This document shows positions 32,539 to 42,200 of a stretch of 52,728 bases of DNA, one piece after another. Made by a program: the position numbers and the translations under genes. Under the pieces are notes generated by a model that searched no databases, was not told the origin of the DNA, and saw only the letters and a list, made by a program, of their open reading frames with translations. The first letter of the stretch is position 1. Each line of letters begins with the position of its first letter. Source of the stretch: a bacterium (lineage in GTDB: Bacteria; Patescibacteriota; Minisyncoccia; Phycocordibacterales; JABMNX01); NCBI GenBank assembly GCA_002687905.1, contig NZBM01000009.1, positions 1-52,728 of the forward strand. The letters are read 5' to 3'.

Positions 32539-33095
32539 GCTCTCTCTACATACTCACCGGTCTCTGTGTTTATTCTTATAGAGTCTCCAACTTCTATAAA
32601 AAGAGGGGTAGTTACGGTCGCTCCGGTCTCAAGCACTACTTGTTTGTTTCCGCTTTGTGCAGTATTTCCTTTAGTCGCCGGTGGAGCTTCTGTAACTACA
32701 AGATCGACTTTAATAGGAAGCACTACTCCTATAATGTTTTCATTAAAAAACTTTGCCTCAACTAAAGTATCTTGCTTTAGAAACTTAGCTCGTTCTCCTA
32801 TTATTGATTCTTTGAGAGGGAATCTATCTTTCGGATTGTCTGGGTCTGAAAACCAAAATTCCTCACGATTGTTGTATATGTATTTAATCTCTCTTTTTTC
32901 TATTTCGGCCTCTTTTACCTTATCTGACTGACGAAAGGCTCTTTCAGTCACAGAGCCTGTGAGAAGGTTTCTTAGTTTTGTCTGATTGGTTGGTTTTTGC
33001 CTTTGTTTTTTTACAGTTTGAGAACTTATAACCTCATAAGGTTCCCCACCAATAATGATTGTCTTTTTTGGACTAATTTCATTGTAAGAAAGCAT
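32532..33095 (-). CDS. efp: Elongation factor P with an altered tip loop
   Basis: The 187-residue protein has three beta-barrel domains: N-terminal KOW-like (IIIGGEPYEVISSQTV), middle OB domain and a C-terminal OB domain ending ETGEYVERAK. It relieves ribosome stalling at proline runs. The domain I tip, normally KPGKGQA with a modified Lys34, reads KKQRQKP: aligned without gaps, Arg replaces Lys34. Arg at this place is known in EarP-rhamnosylated EF-P, but the flanking residues differ, so the modification state is open. Confidence 0.94.
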   Translation of the reverse strand: MLSYNEISPKKTIIIGGEPYEVISSQTVKKQRQKPTNQTKLRNLLTGSVTERAFRQSDKVKEAEIEKREIKYIYNNREEFWFSDPDNPKDRFPLKESIIGERAKFLKQDTLVEAKFFNENIIGVVLPIKVDLVVTEAPPATKGNTAQSGNKQVVLETGATVTTPLFIEVGDSIRINTETGEYVERAK

Positions 33096-33187
33096 AATGA
33101 AGAAAAGTTTACGATAAATTCATTTTACTGCAACCTGAAACCTAGACTCCTCTATCTTAGTTGCAAATAACAAGGAGGTCGAATAAT

Positions 33188-33829
33188 ATAGCAAGCACTA
33201 CAGGGGGAGCGTCAAGCTTTCTCCCTGTGGCCTCAAATATGGGATTGCTAGACACAGAAAATGACCTCGTTGATCTTTGTGAAAAGAGCGATGAGGAAGT
33301 ACTGAGAGAATCGGTGAAGAACCCGAGATGCTTTTCTGTGTTACTTGAGCGATACCAAGAGGCCTTTCTAAGAAAAGCAGAAAGAGTTTTAAGGAGTCGT
33401 GAGGATGCAGAAGATGTGGTCCAAGAGACTTTCAGTAAGATCTATCTAAATGCTGAACGATTTCAAGTGGTAGAAGGTGCTTCATTTAAGTCGTGGGGTT
33501 ACAAAATCCTCATGAACACTTCGTTTACGAAGTATCAGAAGCTAAAAAAAGACAGGGGAGCTATAGCTCCAATTGATCCTGAATTTTACGAAGTGCTTCC
33601 CGATACTTTAAGTAGGCAGTTTGAAAAACAGGAAGTGTCAGACTATTTAGTATCTGTTTTATCAAAGATGCCGGAACACTTAAGGCGTGTACTTGAGCTT
33701 CACTTCATTGAAGGCCGTCCACAGCAGGAAATTGCTGAAATAGAAGGAGTCTCTGTTGGGGCAATAAAAACTAGGGTGCATCGTGCCAAAGAAGCGTTTA
33801 AAAATATAGAAAACACAATGAAGATATGA
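33188..33829 (+). CDS. ECF-type RNA polymerase sigma factor
   Basis: The roughly 213-residue protein has a sigma-2 region (REDAEDVVQETFSKIYLN; SFKSWGYKILMNT) and a sigma-4 HTH (RPQQEIAEIEGVSVGAIKTRVHRAK), the layout of ECF sigma factors. A perfect Shine-Dalgarno AAGGAGGT (33172-33179) is followed at the optimal distance by ATA 33188, not ATG. The next in-frame ATG is 33239, with no ribosome site; TTG 33161 lies upstream of the Shine-Dalgarno. I place the start at ATA 33188, flagged as unusual. The next gene overlaps by 4 bases and may encode its membrane partner. Confidence 0.85.
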   Translation: MASTTGGASSFLPVASNMGLLDTENDLVDLCEKSDEEVLRESVKNPRCFSVLLERYQEAFLRKAERVLRSREDAEDVVQETFSKIYLNAERFQVVEGASFKSWGYKILMNTSFTKYQKLKKDRGAIAPIDPEFYEVLPDTLSRQFEKQEVSDYLVSVLSKMPEHLRRVLELHFIEGRPQQEIAEIEGVSVGAIKTRVHRAKEAFKNIENTMKI

Positions 33830-34152
33830 ACGAAAAAGAATTACAAAATAGAATAATGAGAAGAGTGGTGAGTATGTATTACCTTAAGAAGGTAATTAAC
33901 CCAGTCATGCTAAAACTCTACGCGCTAGCTGCGGTTGCCGCATTTATGACATCAATAGTTTCTGTGAAGAGTGTAATTGCAAATATGCCAGGCCTTTTTG
34001 AGGTAAACAGCCTTGTTTACTTTTCAAAATACGCACTCACTCACACAGAGCTATCCGTCCAGCTTTCAATCGCACTTGCCGGAGTTGTGGCTGTGCTATT
34101 AGTTAAGGATTCTCTTTCAAAAATAACTCACTCAAGAGAGTTAGTCGTTTAA
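33826..34152 (+). CDS. Small membrane protein coupled to the sigma factor
   Basis: The 108-residue protein has a short basic N-terminal segment and two membrane helices (about residues 29-50 and 77-95). It starts within the sigma gene's stop (ATGA). Position and topology suggest an anti-sigma-like or signal-relay role, but no zinc anti-sigma motif is visible, so this is inference. Its 3' end overlaps the converging recA gene by 12 bases. Confidence 0.7.
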   Translation: MNEKELQNRIMRRVVSMYYLKKVINPVMLKLYALAAVAAFMTSIVSVKSVIANMPGLFEVNSLVYFSKYALTHTELSVQLSIALAGVVAVLLVKDSLSKITHSRELVV

Positions 34153-35142
34153 TTCTTTCTTAATATCCTTAAGGATTTGGTTTGACACTTTCTTATTTTC
34201 TTTAAGGTATTGCCTGGTTGCATCGTACCCACGACCAAGTTTCTGGTCTCCATAACTGTATGAGGCGCCGCTTTTAGACACAATGTCAAGCTTCTCTCCT
34301 AATGCCAGAATCTCGCCCTCGCGCGAGATTCCTTCGTTGTACATAAGATCAAATTCTACTGCTCGGAAAGGCGCAGCAACTTTGTTTTTAACTATCTTTA
34401 CACGATGTCTTCCGCCCATTACCTCATCCGCCTTTTTGATTTGGGCAATTCGCCTAATATCTATTCTTACAGATGTGTAGAATTTAAGAGCTTTTCCTCC
34501 GGGAGTTGTTTCTGGGTTTCCAAACATAACACCGATTTGCATTCTTATTTGGTTTATGAAAATTACAACGGTCTTACTTTTTGCCACAATTGCAGTTAGC
34601 TTTCGGAGCGCTTGGCTCATTAGGCGAGCCTGTTTTCCAACATGGTGTGCTCCCATATCTCCTTCAATTTCATCTTTTGGAGTAAGTGCCGCAACAGAGT
34701 CAACAACTATTACATCAATTTTTCCAGAGCGCACCAAGCTCTCAACAATTTCAAGAGCTTGTTCTCCTGTATCAGGTTGTGAAATTAATAGGTCATCAAT
34801 TTTAACCCCAATCTTTTTTGCGTATTCTGGATCCATTGCGTGTTCTGCATCAATAAACGCGCAGATCCCTCCGTCTTTTTGAGCTTCGGCTACAGCGTGG
34901 AGTGAAAGCGTAGTCTTTCCAGAAGACTCTGGTCCAAAAATCTCAACGATACGTCCTCGTGGGAGTCCTCCAATTCCAAGCGCCCAGTCAATTCCAACGG
35001 AACCAATAGAGATTGCGTCAACATTTACCTTAGGACGCTCGCCAAGCTTCATTATGGCTTCATCACCAAACTTAGTTTTAATTTCACTTATTGCATCGTC
35101 GACGTTACCCTCTGCTTTTTTTGTTGTTTTTTTGGTTGCCAT
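34141..35142 (-). CDS. recA: Recombinase RecA
   Basis: The 333-residue ATPase has Walker [10 protein letters not shown] near residue 70, the Walker B strand [12 protein letters not shown], loop L1 [14 protein letters not shown] and loop L2 [16 protein letters not shown]. It forms filaments on ssDNA for recombination and SOS induction. It is slightly shorter than average with a small C-terminal domain and a Lys-rich N-terminus. It is the last gene of a leftward unit with ftsK. Confidence 0.98.
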   Translation of the reverse strand: MATKKTTKKAEGNVDDAISEIKTKFGDEAIMKLGERPKVNVDAISIGSVGIDWALGIGGLPRGRIVEIFGPESSGKTTLSLHAVAEAQKDGGICAFIDAEHAMDPEYAKKIGVKIDDLLISQPDTGEQALEIVESLVRSGKIDVIVVDSVAALTPKDEIEGDMGAHHVGKQARLMSQALRKLTAIVAKSKTVVIFINQIRMQIGVMFGNPETTPGGKALKFYTSVRIDIRRIAQIKKADEVMGGRHRVKIVKNKVAAPFRAVEFDLMYNEGISREGEILALGEKLDIVSKSGASYSYGDQKLGRGYDATRQYLKENKKVSNQILKDIKKELND

Positions 35143-35143
35143 A

Positions 35144-35488
35144 TTATCTATAAACTAATTCAATAACTTCTTTAGTAGTTCTGTCAAAGCGATCTCTCGC
35201 AACAATGGTCATTATAGAATAGCCGGGGGAGACCAGCAATTTCTCTTTAAAATTGCCTTCTTCATCTATAAAAATAGGCCTATCGTTAAGTGATATATAA
35301 GATACATTTCTAGCTACTCCAGAAATACTTACTAAAGGATTATCTACGACGGCACCGCTTATGGGATTTTCAATCTTTACTACTGGGCCAATGATTATAT
35401 TTCTTGCTTGAAAAAGTACGTATCCACCAATGAGTATTACTAAAGCTAGAAAACCTGATACATAGAGTTTTGTACGACTAGGAAGCAT
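35144..35488 (-). CDS. Membrane-anchored protein with an Ig-like domain
   Basis: The roughly 114-residue protein has an N-terminal membrane helix ([19 protein letters not shown]) and a single beta-sandwich domain: [19 protein letters not shown], then [17 protein letters not shown], a glucodextranase-B/bacterial Ig-like pattern. The ATG 35488 overlaps the ftsK stop. It is likely an envelope protein. Nothing shows a catalytic role. Confidence 0.78.
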   Translation of the reverse strand: MLPSRTKLYVSGFLALVILIGGYVLFQARNIIIGPVVKIENPISGAVVDNPLVSISGVARNVSYISLNDRPIFIDEEGNFKEKLLVSPGYSIMTIVARDRFDRTTKEVIELVYR

Positions 35489-37655
35489 GTCGGTCTTCCT
35501 CCATTTCACCTTCATACTCTTCATCAGCTTCCGCACTTTCTCCAACCAACACTTCTCTTGGCTTCGAGCCTTCAGCCGGACCAATTACTCCGTTATCCTC
35601 AAGCATATCCATAAGTCGCGCGGCTCTCGCATAGCCAACCCTTAGCTTTCTCTGAAGATATGATGAAGAAGCCTTACCTGCGTCAACGACAACTTGGTAA
35701 GCGTCATCGTACAAATCATCATCTTCTTCACTACCCGCACTATCAAGAACAGCTTTATCTCCTATGTTTGAGGTATCAGAGAAATCAACTTCATCAAGTA
35801 TCTCGTCTTCATATTCTCTCGCGAGGTGTTTTGCCACTTTTTTAACTTCCACTTCTGTTATTAGTGGGGATTGTATTCGTCTTGGTTTACTCATATCTCC
35901 TGATAGGTAGAGCATGTCTCCAGCGCCAAGAAGCTTTTCTGCACCACCCATATCAAGTATTGTGCGCGAGTCAATTTGTGAAGCCACTTGAAGCGCAACT
36001 CTGGCCGGTATATTTGCCTTTATAAGCCCAGTAATAACTTGTACGGAAGGGCGTTGAGTTGAAAGAATCAGGTGTATTCCAACAGCCCTACTCATTTGAG
36101 CAAGCCTAACAACCGCGGACTCTAGCTCGCGTGGATATGCCTGCATAATGTCGGCAAGCTCATCAATAACAACAACAATATAAGGCATGGCTTCTGGGAG
36201 CTCCACTTCCTCTCCCTCTTTTTTACTCGCCCTATCCTTTGCGGGCTTAAATACATTCTCGTGATAAGAAGAAATATCTCTTACTTTCTCGGCCTCAAGT
36301 ATGTCGTAGCGTCTATCCATCTCATTTGCGAGCCACTTAAGAGCAAGAATAGATTTCTTTGCGTTTGTAATTACCGGAGTTAGTAAATGAGGAATGCTGT
36401 TATAAAGCGTTAGCTCAACACGCTTCGGGTCGACCATTATAAAGCGCATCATCTCTGGGCTACTTCTATAAAGAAGAGAAGTAACTAAAGAATGAATCAT
36501 CACAGATTTACCAGAACCAGTAGATCCGGCGATTAAGAGATGGGGCATTTTAGCAAGGTCTGCAAAATGAGCAGAACCGGTAATATCTTTACCGAGCGTT
36601 ATAAGAAGAGGTTTTTCAGAATTACTAAATTGTTCATTTGAAAGAAGTGTTGCAAGTCCGAGTGTAGTTTTCGCACTATTTGGAACTTCAACACCAACCA
36701 GAGATTTTCCAGGGATAGGTGCTTCAATACGCACTGGATGTGCCGCTAGTGCTAACTCTAAGTTTGTTTGAAGCGCTACTATTTTTGAAAGCCTAACCCC
36801 CTCAGCTGGTTTTAGGGCGTAACGCGTAACGGTTGGGCCAATAGATATTTCATCTACCTCAACAGTTATTCCAAAGTTATGAAGAGTTCGTTTTATTAAG
36901 TTTGCATTTGCTTTGATATCACCAACGCCTGGTTTTCCACGATCTTTCTCAAGAAGAGATATTGGCGGTGGATTATAAGGTCCAAATATTGCTGTTACTG
37001 ATTTTTTCTTTTTCCCTCCTATACCAAATAAACCTTTTTCCTCCGCTTCCTCTTCATCTTCATCCTCATATTCTTCTTCCTCAGGTCCTTCTTCATCCTC
37101 ATATTCTTCTTCCTCGTAAGAATCTTCCTCATACTCATCATAGCCCTCCTCTTTTTTAAAGATGTTTAGAAGTCCCTGAAAACTTAGGGTGGGATGAATC
37201 TCAAACGTTATAAGAAGAGATATAGTGCTTGCAGCAACCAATATCAAAAGGCTTCCGAATGTATCAAATAGGGAAACTAAAGGAGAGGAAACAAGACCAC
37301 CCACAAGCCCGCCTTTTCCATCAAGCACAAGCTCTATCAGACCAAGTCCTGACAGAAGAAATATGACAGCAGTTATTGTTTTTAGGGGGCCAAATGGGTT
37401 GTCAAAAGCTTGAAAGAAGGTAAGGGAAAGCATTACAAGTAGAAATGGGAGAAGGAAATATCCTACTCCTAAAAGGTATGTGAGGCCGCCGTATACCCAA
37501 TTTCCAGCCATACCAGCGTACCCAAGGGAGGCCAGTACTAGAAATATGGAGATAACCAGAAAAAGCACTGCCCAGACGCCTCGCATAGTGTCTTCTTTTA
37601 GACTAGCAAACCACGAACGGAAGTTGCTTGTCCGTTTCTTCTTTCGTTTAGCCAT
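35478..37655 (-). CDS. ftsK: DNA translocase FtsK/SpoIIIE
   Basis: The 725-residue protein has four N-terminal membrane helices, a very acidic linker (Asp/Glu/Tyr-rich, around residues 180-215), the RecA-like motor with Walker A AGSTGSGKS near residue 380 and Walker B YIVVVIDELADIM, and a C-terminal winged-helix gamma domain (YLQRKLRVGYARAARLMD). It pumps DNA at division and activates Xer recombination. GGAG lies 5 bases before ATG 37655, deciding the start. The linker is short compared with Escherichia coli. Confidence 0.96.
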   Translation of the reverse strand: MAKRKKKRTSNFRSWFASLKEDTMRGVWAVLFLVISIFLVLASLGYAGMAGNWVYGGLTYLLGVGYFLLPFLLVMLSLTFFQAFDNPFGPLKTITAVIFLLSGLGLIELVLDGKGGLVGGLVSSPLVSLFDTFGSLLILVAASTISLLITFEIHPTLSFQGLLNIFKKEEGYDEYEEDSYEEEEYEDEEGPEEEEYEDEDEEEAEEKGLFGIGGKKKKSVTAIFGPYNPPPISLLEKDRGKPGVGDIKANANLIKRTLHNFGITVEVDEISIGPTVTRYALKPAEGVRLSKIVALQTNLELALAAHPVRIEAPIPGKSLVGVEVPNSAKTTLGLATLLSNEQFSNSEKPLLITLGKDITGSAHFADLAKMPHLLIAGSTGSGKSVMIHSLVTSLLYRSSPEMMRFIMVDPKRVELTLYNSIPHLLTPVITNAKKSILALKWLANEMDRRYDILEAEKVRDISSYHENVFKPAKDRASKKEGEEVELPEAMPYIVVVIDELADIMQAYPRELESAVVRLAQMSRAVGIHLILSTQRPSVQVITGLIKANIPARVALQVASQIDSRTILDMGGAEKLLGAGDMLYLSGDMSKPRRIQSPLITEVEVKKVAKHLAREYEDEILDEVDFSDTSNIGDKAVLDSAGSEEDDDLYDDAYQVVVDAGKASSSYLQRKLRVGYARAARLMDMLEDNGVIGPAEGSKPREVLVGESAEADEEYEGEMEEDRHAS

Positions 37656-37756
37656 TTTGCTCCTAAATGATAGCACGCAGTAAGTGGTGCAAAAAATTTT
37701 TCGTGATGTTTTTAGGTTGCAAATACATAAAAGTTGTATTCAAGTGCTAAATGCCC

Positions 37757-37784
37757 TTGCAAGCGTATAGGACAATTATATAAT
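37757..37784 (+). promoter_or_regulatory. Promoter of the HTH gene
   Basis: TTGCAA (37757-37762), a 16-base spacer and the consensus TATAAT (37779-37784). The transcript would begin about 60 bases before ATG 37855. Confidence 0.75.
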
Positions 37785-37807
37785 GGACACATTAATCGTC
37801 CTTTATT

Positions 37808-37873
37808 AAAAGACATTAAGGACATATATAAAAGACAGATAAAAGACATATCTCATGGACAACATAAAAGACA
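37808..37873 (+). repeat. Four AAAAGACA iterons around the HTH start
   Basis: Copies start at 37808, 37830, 37841 and 37866 (spacings 22, 11 and 25). GGACA/TGTCC elements lie between them. The first three precede ATG 37855 and the fourth is inside the gene. This looks like a multi-copy binding site, possibly for the encoded HTH protein. Confidence 0.5.
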
Positions 37874-38607
37874 ATAAATTGTCCGATAGAAATAAGAGTA
37901 GTTTTAATGTTGATCCATTTGGTGAGAACAAGGCATGTATCTTTGCTTACCAAAAAGCAGAGAGGATATCTGTGGCAATTCATCTTGTTACAAATTTTGT
38001 CCCAGAAGGCGAGCCTGTGCGAAATGTCCTTAGGGACAAATCAATATCTGTTTTATCGGACATATTGACCTTAAGGGGAGGTCTGCGTTCCACTGGTTCT
38101 GAAAATGTAAATAGAATTATCGCCAAGCTATATGAAATTGTATCGCTTTTAACGGTGGTTCAGTCCTCTGGGCATATATCTGCGATGAATTTAGACATTA
38201 TAAAAAATGAGTGCAATAGCTTATGTGCTTTTTTAAGAGAGGTTGAGGACATGGAGGGTTCAGAGAGTTTAAATTTACCAGTAGCATTTTTTAAGGTCTA
38301 TTCAGAGCCACTAACTATGTTTAAAGGTCAAAAAGTAAAAGACACTCAAAAGTCCTTTAAAGAGCCTGTTACTTCAAAAGGACAAGTTAAGGAAAGAATA
38401 CCACGAGCTTCTAAAGGTCACGGCAAAAGGAGGGACGCTATACTTGCTTTATTTGGCGAAAAAGAAAGGATAAATGTAAAGGATGCTGCGGTCGCTATCC
38501 CTGACTGCAGCGAAAAGACACTACAAAGAGAGCTAGTATCAATGGTTTCTGAAGGGATTTTGAAGAAGGAAGGGGAGAGAAGGTGGAGTACATATTCTCT
38601 GGTTTAA
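37855..38607 (+). CDS. HTH-domain regulator-like protein
   Basis: The 250-residue protein has a helical N-terminal half (about residues 30-135), a basic linker (SKGHGKRRDAILALFG) and a C-terminal winged helix (INVKDAAVAIPDCSEKTLQRELVSM ending GERRWSTYSLV). It is a probable DNA-binding protein of unknown target. Repeated AAAAGACA elements cover its leader, suggesting self-regulation (inference). The N-terminal half matches no family I can name. Confidence 0.75.
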   Translation: MDNIKDNKLSDRNKSSFNVDPFGENKACIFAYQKAERISVAIHLVTNFVPEGEPVRNVLRDKSISVLSDILTLRGGLRSTGSENVNRIIAKLYEIVSLLTVVQSSGHISAMNLDIIKNECNSLCAFLREVEDMEGSESLNLPVAFFKVYSEPLTMFKGQKVKDTQKSFKEPVTSKGQVKERIPRASKGHGKRRDAILALFGEKERINVKDAAVAIPDCSEKTLQRELVSMVSEGILKKEGERRWSTYSLV

Positions 38608-38714
38608 GAGGCTAAAATATTGACATTTCCTGATTTTGGGGTCTTTTTTTAGTCTCATTGACATTTTGTGGGTACACCGATACTCTACTCATTGTGTTTG
38701 GTGTCAGATAAAGA

Positions 38715-38748
38715 AAAAGCCTTATTTTTTGGGGCTTTTATTTATTCT
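38715..38748 (+). terminator. Terminator before the structured leader
   Basis: AAAAGCC (38715-38721) pairs with GGCTTTT (38733-38739) and T-rich sequence follows. Another T run (38643-38651) lies soon after the HTH stop. TTGACA at 38658-38663 could be a -35 box for a short transcript ending here. Confidence 0.55.
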
Positions 38749-38766
38749 GGTTATCCACACGGGTCT

Positions 38767-38796
38767 TTGTCGCTAGGCTATTTTTGAGCATATAAT
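38767..38796 (+). promoter_or_regulatory. Promoter of the structured RNA / surface-protein transcript
   Basis: TTGTCG (38767-38772), an 18-base spacer and the perfect TATAAT (38791-38796). Transcription would start near 38803. Confidence 0.7.
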
Positions 38797-38802
38797 CTAG
38801 CG

Positions 38803-39100
38803 TAAGACAGTAACTTAAATCTTTTTAGGTAACTGTCTTTGCACGATACTGATAGAAAGTGCGGCAGAGTCGAGCAGGACTTTGACAACAAAATATCCTG
38901 CGAAGCCGCGACGGTTATTCCGTCGTGCACTTTATTGTTTTTCTGAACGACTATTTCAATTATGGAAGCAAAAAGACAGAGACTCGGACTAACTTCTGTC
39001 AACTAACCTGCGTATATCACTTTGTGTCGATACATAACGAGTGATGCGGGGTAGTTAAAAGAAGGATTATCAGCCCAACATCTTTGATGTTGGATAATCC
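38803..39100 (+). ncRNA. Structured RNA or long 5' leader before the surface-layer gene
   Basis: About 300 bases without a credible gene fold into a chain of helices. They are: GACAGTAACTT with AGGTAACTGTC (about 38806-38836); a three-way junction closed by AAAGTGC/GCACTTT (about 38856-38933) holding GCGGC/GCCGC, GCAGGA/TCCTGC and GACGG/CCGTC; GACAGA/TCTGTC (about 38975-39000); AACTAACCTGC with GCGGGGTAGTT around ATCACT/AGTGAT (about 39001-39057); and GGATTATC..CAACATC with GATGTTGGATAATCC (39064-39100). No RNase P, tmRNA, SRP or riboswitch signature is visible. It could be a separate RNA, or the mRNA leader controlling the gene at 39211. Confidence 0.6.
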
Positions 39101-39210
39101 AAAGGAATGAATATATTGAGGTCGAAACAATGTATTCGTACCTATCAAAACGTCTTTAGTTTTCGATTAGAAAACAAGGACATAACTAAAATAGGAAAAT
39201 AAAGGTCAAC

Positions 39211-42200
39211 ATGAGTATCACATTAACAACAAAGAGAGTTGCCGCAGTAGTAATTGCTGTAGCAATGATCTTCAGTGTGTCATTTGCACTTACTGCAACA
39301 AAGGCACACGCAGTTACACTTTCTGAACTTGTAGAGCTATTTATCGCGCTTGGAGTTATCGGCCCGGATAAGGCTGAACAAGCTCGCTCAGTTCTCGCTA
39401 GTCAGGAAAGTGGATCAACAGGAGGAAATGGATTTACCTTCACAAAGAGCTTCTCACAAGGAGACTCTGACTCTGAAGTTAAAGAAATCCAGAAATTCCT
39501 AAACACTGACTCTGACACGCAAGTTGCAGCGTCAGGCGTTGGATCAGCAGGAAATGAGACCAACTTCTTTGGTGGACTCACCAAGGCAGCTGTAATCAAG
39601 TTTCAAGAGAAGTACGCTTCAGAAGTTCTAGCACCAGTTGGACTTTCAGCTGGAACAGGATATTGGGGTTCATCTTCACGAGCTAAAGCTAATGCACTAA
39701 ACACAGGTTCATCTAGCTCAGGTTCAACAGATTCAGGTTCAACAGACTCTGGTTCAACAGACTCTGGTTCAACTTCAACAGGAACCGGTCTTTCTGTGGC
39801 GAGTGTTAGCCAACCTGCTAACACACTAGCTCCTGACTCAGCGGCAAGAGTTCCATTTACAAAGGTGGCTCTTACTGCTAGCTCAGACGGAGACATTGTA
39901 GTTAACAACATTACGGTTGAAAGAACTGGACTAGCTCCAGACGCAGTCTTTGCTAATGTCGCTCTTATGGACGAGGACGGCAATTTGATTGGTCTTACTA
40001 AGACTCTTAACTCAAATCACCAAGCAAAGGTTGGCACCGACTTTACAGTGAAAGCTGGAACTACCAAGGTAGTAACAGTTGTAGCTAACATGGCAGCTGA
40101 CAACTCAACTCGAGACGGAACTGTAGCTAAGCTTGAAGTTGTGTCAGTTAACACTAGCGCAACAGTTTCTGGCTCACTTCCATTAGTTGGAGCTTCTCAC
40201 ACGATTAACGCATCACTAGCAATTGGTGCTGCAACACTTAACCGTGGAGTGGATGACCCTAACGCGTCGGACACGCTTGAGATTGGAGAAACTGGATACA
40301 CATTCCAGGCTATCCGCGTAACAGCTGGATCAGCTGAAGACATTCGTCTAAGAAACGTAAGGTGGAACCAAACAGGTTCTGCTGGAAGCGAAGACTTGGA
40401 CAATGTTGTAGTAGTAGTTGACGGTACAGAATATGCTACAGAAGTATCTTCTGACGGCAAGTTCTACACAGCTAACTTTGGTTCAGGAATCGTTATCGCA
40501 AAGGGACTGAACAAGCAGTTCTCTATTAAGGGAGACTTGGTTGGAGGTCCAAACAGAACAGCAATCTTTGACATCGACAAAAACATTGACATCTACATTA
40601 CAGGTGAGACCTTCGGATATGGAATCACCGGTGCAGCAGGTTCAACAGCAACAGCTGCAGCAGGTAGCTCACAGTTCACGACAGGAACACCATTCTACGA
40701 TGGTTCGACTGTGACAATTAGTGCAGGTAGTGTTTCAACTATCTCAAAGGCAACAACAGTTGCTGCACAAAACATCGCAATCAGTGTGGCAAACCAGCCA
40801 CTTGGTGGGTTTGACATCGAAATTAAGGGAGAAGCTATCTCTGTAGGTCAGATGGTATTTAACGCACTTGCCACAGGCAACACCGTTGAAGACATCACCA
40901 ACGTTTCGTTGGTAGACCAAAATGGAAATGTTATAGCTGGACCAGTTGATGGTTCGGGTACCGGAGCTGATGGAACATTTACTTTCACAGACACCGTTAC
41001 TCTTCCTATCGGTAAGACTACTCTTACCCTTAAAGGACAGCTAAACACTGACTTCGTTAACGACGACACAATTGTCGCTTCAACAACGCCTTCATCAGAC
41101 TGGACAACAGTTACTGGAGACGTTACAGGTAACACAATCACACCGCCATCAACGACTGCTACGGGTAACACCATGACAGTTAAGGCGGCTACAACAACTG
41201 TTACTGTTGCGGCTGACCCTGCAACACAAAACGTTGTTGCTGGAACAACCGGATTCACATTCGCAAACTACCAGTTTGACGCCACTGACTCTGGAGAAGA
41301 CGTGCGTGTGTCAACAATTCAGTTCCGTTACACAGATGGTGGTTCTGACCCAACAAACTGTCTTGCATGGGACGGAACAACCAAGCTTACAAACAGCGCG
41401 GTTAACCCATCAGGAACAGGTGCGGACACCTACACATTTAACCAAGCTCTTGTAATTCCTAAGGGAACAATCAAGACGGTAGCACTTAAGTGTGATGTCC
41501 CAGCTTCTTCAACAGCGGATGAAGATATCATCTTTGGTATCAACAACGCCGACACCATGGCAGCTGTTGGACTTGGCTCAGGTCAAACAATCACACTTAC
41601 TCACGGAACAACAAATAGTGGAACGATGACAATCAAGTCGACAGGTACATTTACCGTCCTTCTTGACTCATCAAGCCCTTCATACAAGCATGCTTCAGCT
41701 GGAACAACCGGAAACGTTGCTTCAGTTCTTAAGCTTCGTTCAACAAACGAGGACATCACGCTTAACCGACTAGGTCTTCAGTTGACTGGTGCTACTGCAT
41801 CATCAACAGCAGCCGACATCACAAAGGTTACGCTCTGGGACGGAACAACCAAGGTTGGTGAAGGACTATTCACTGGAACAAACACGGTTGCTACAACCAC
41901 GCTTACAAGTGGATTCACACTTACTAAAGACGTAGACACACTTCTGACTGTGAAGATAGACCTAGCAGCAATTGGTACATCTAAGCCAGGTACTGCGGGA
42001 TCACTTCACAAGATTGACTACGACGGAGATAGAGTGTTTGCAACGGAGGGTAACGGAGCAGACTCTGGAACCTCAGTTCAATCAAGCTCTACCTCAGACA
42101 CAGCAGCTTCAGGACTACGTACAAACAAGTCGTACCCAACGCTAGCTAAATTGGCACTTCCAACGAACACACTTGCTAACGGTGACAGGTCACTTCTACG

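Noticed and set aside
38803-39100. RNase P RNA, tmRNA or 6S RNA
   Set aside because: The conserved RNase P block GAGGAAAGTCC, the tmRNA ends and tag frame, and the single long 6S-type hairpin are all missing.
39717-39776. CRISPR-like repeat
   Set aside because: The units are 15 bases, adjoining and in frame within a coding region; no spacers are present. No CRISPR array is seen anywhere in the window.
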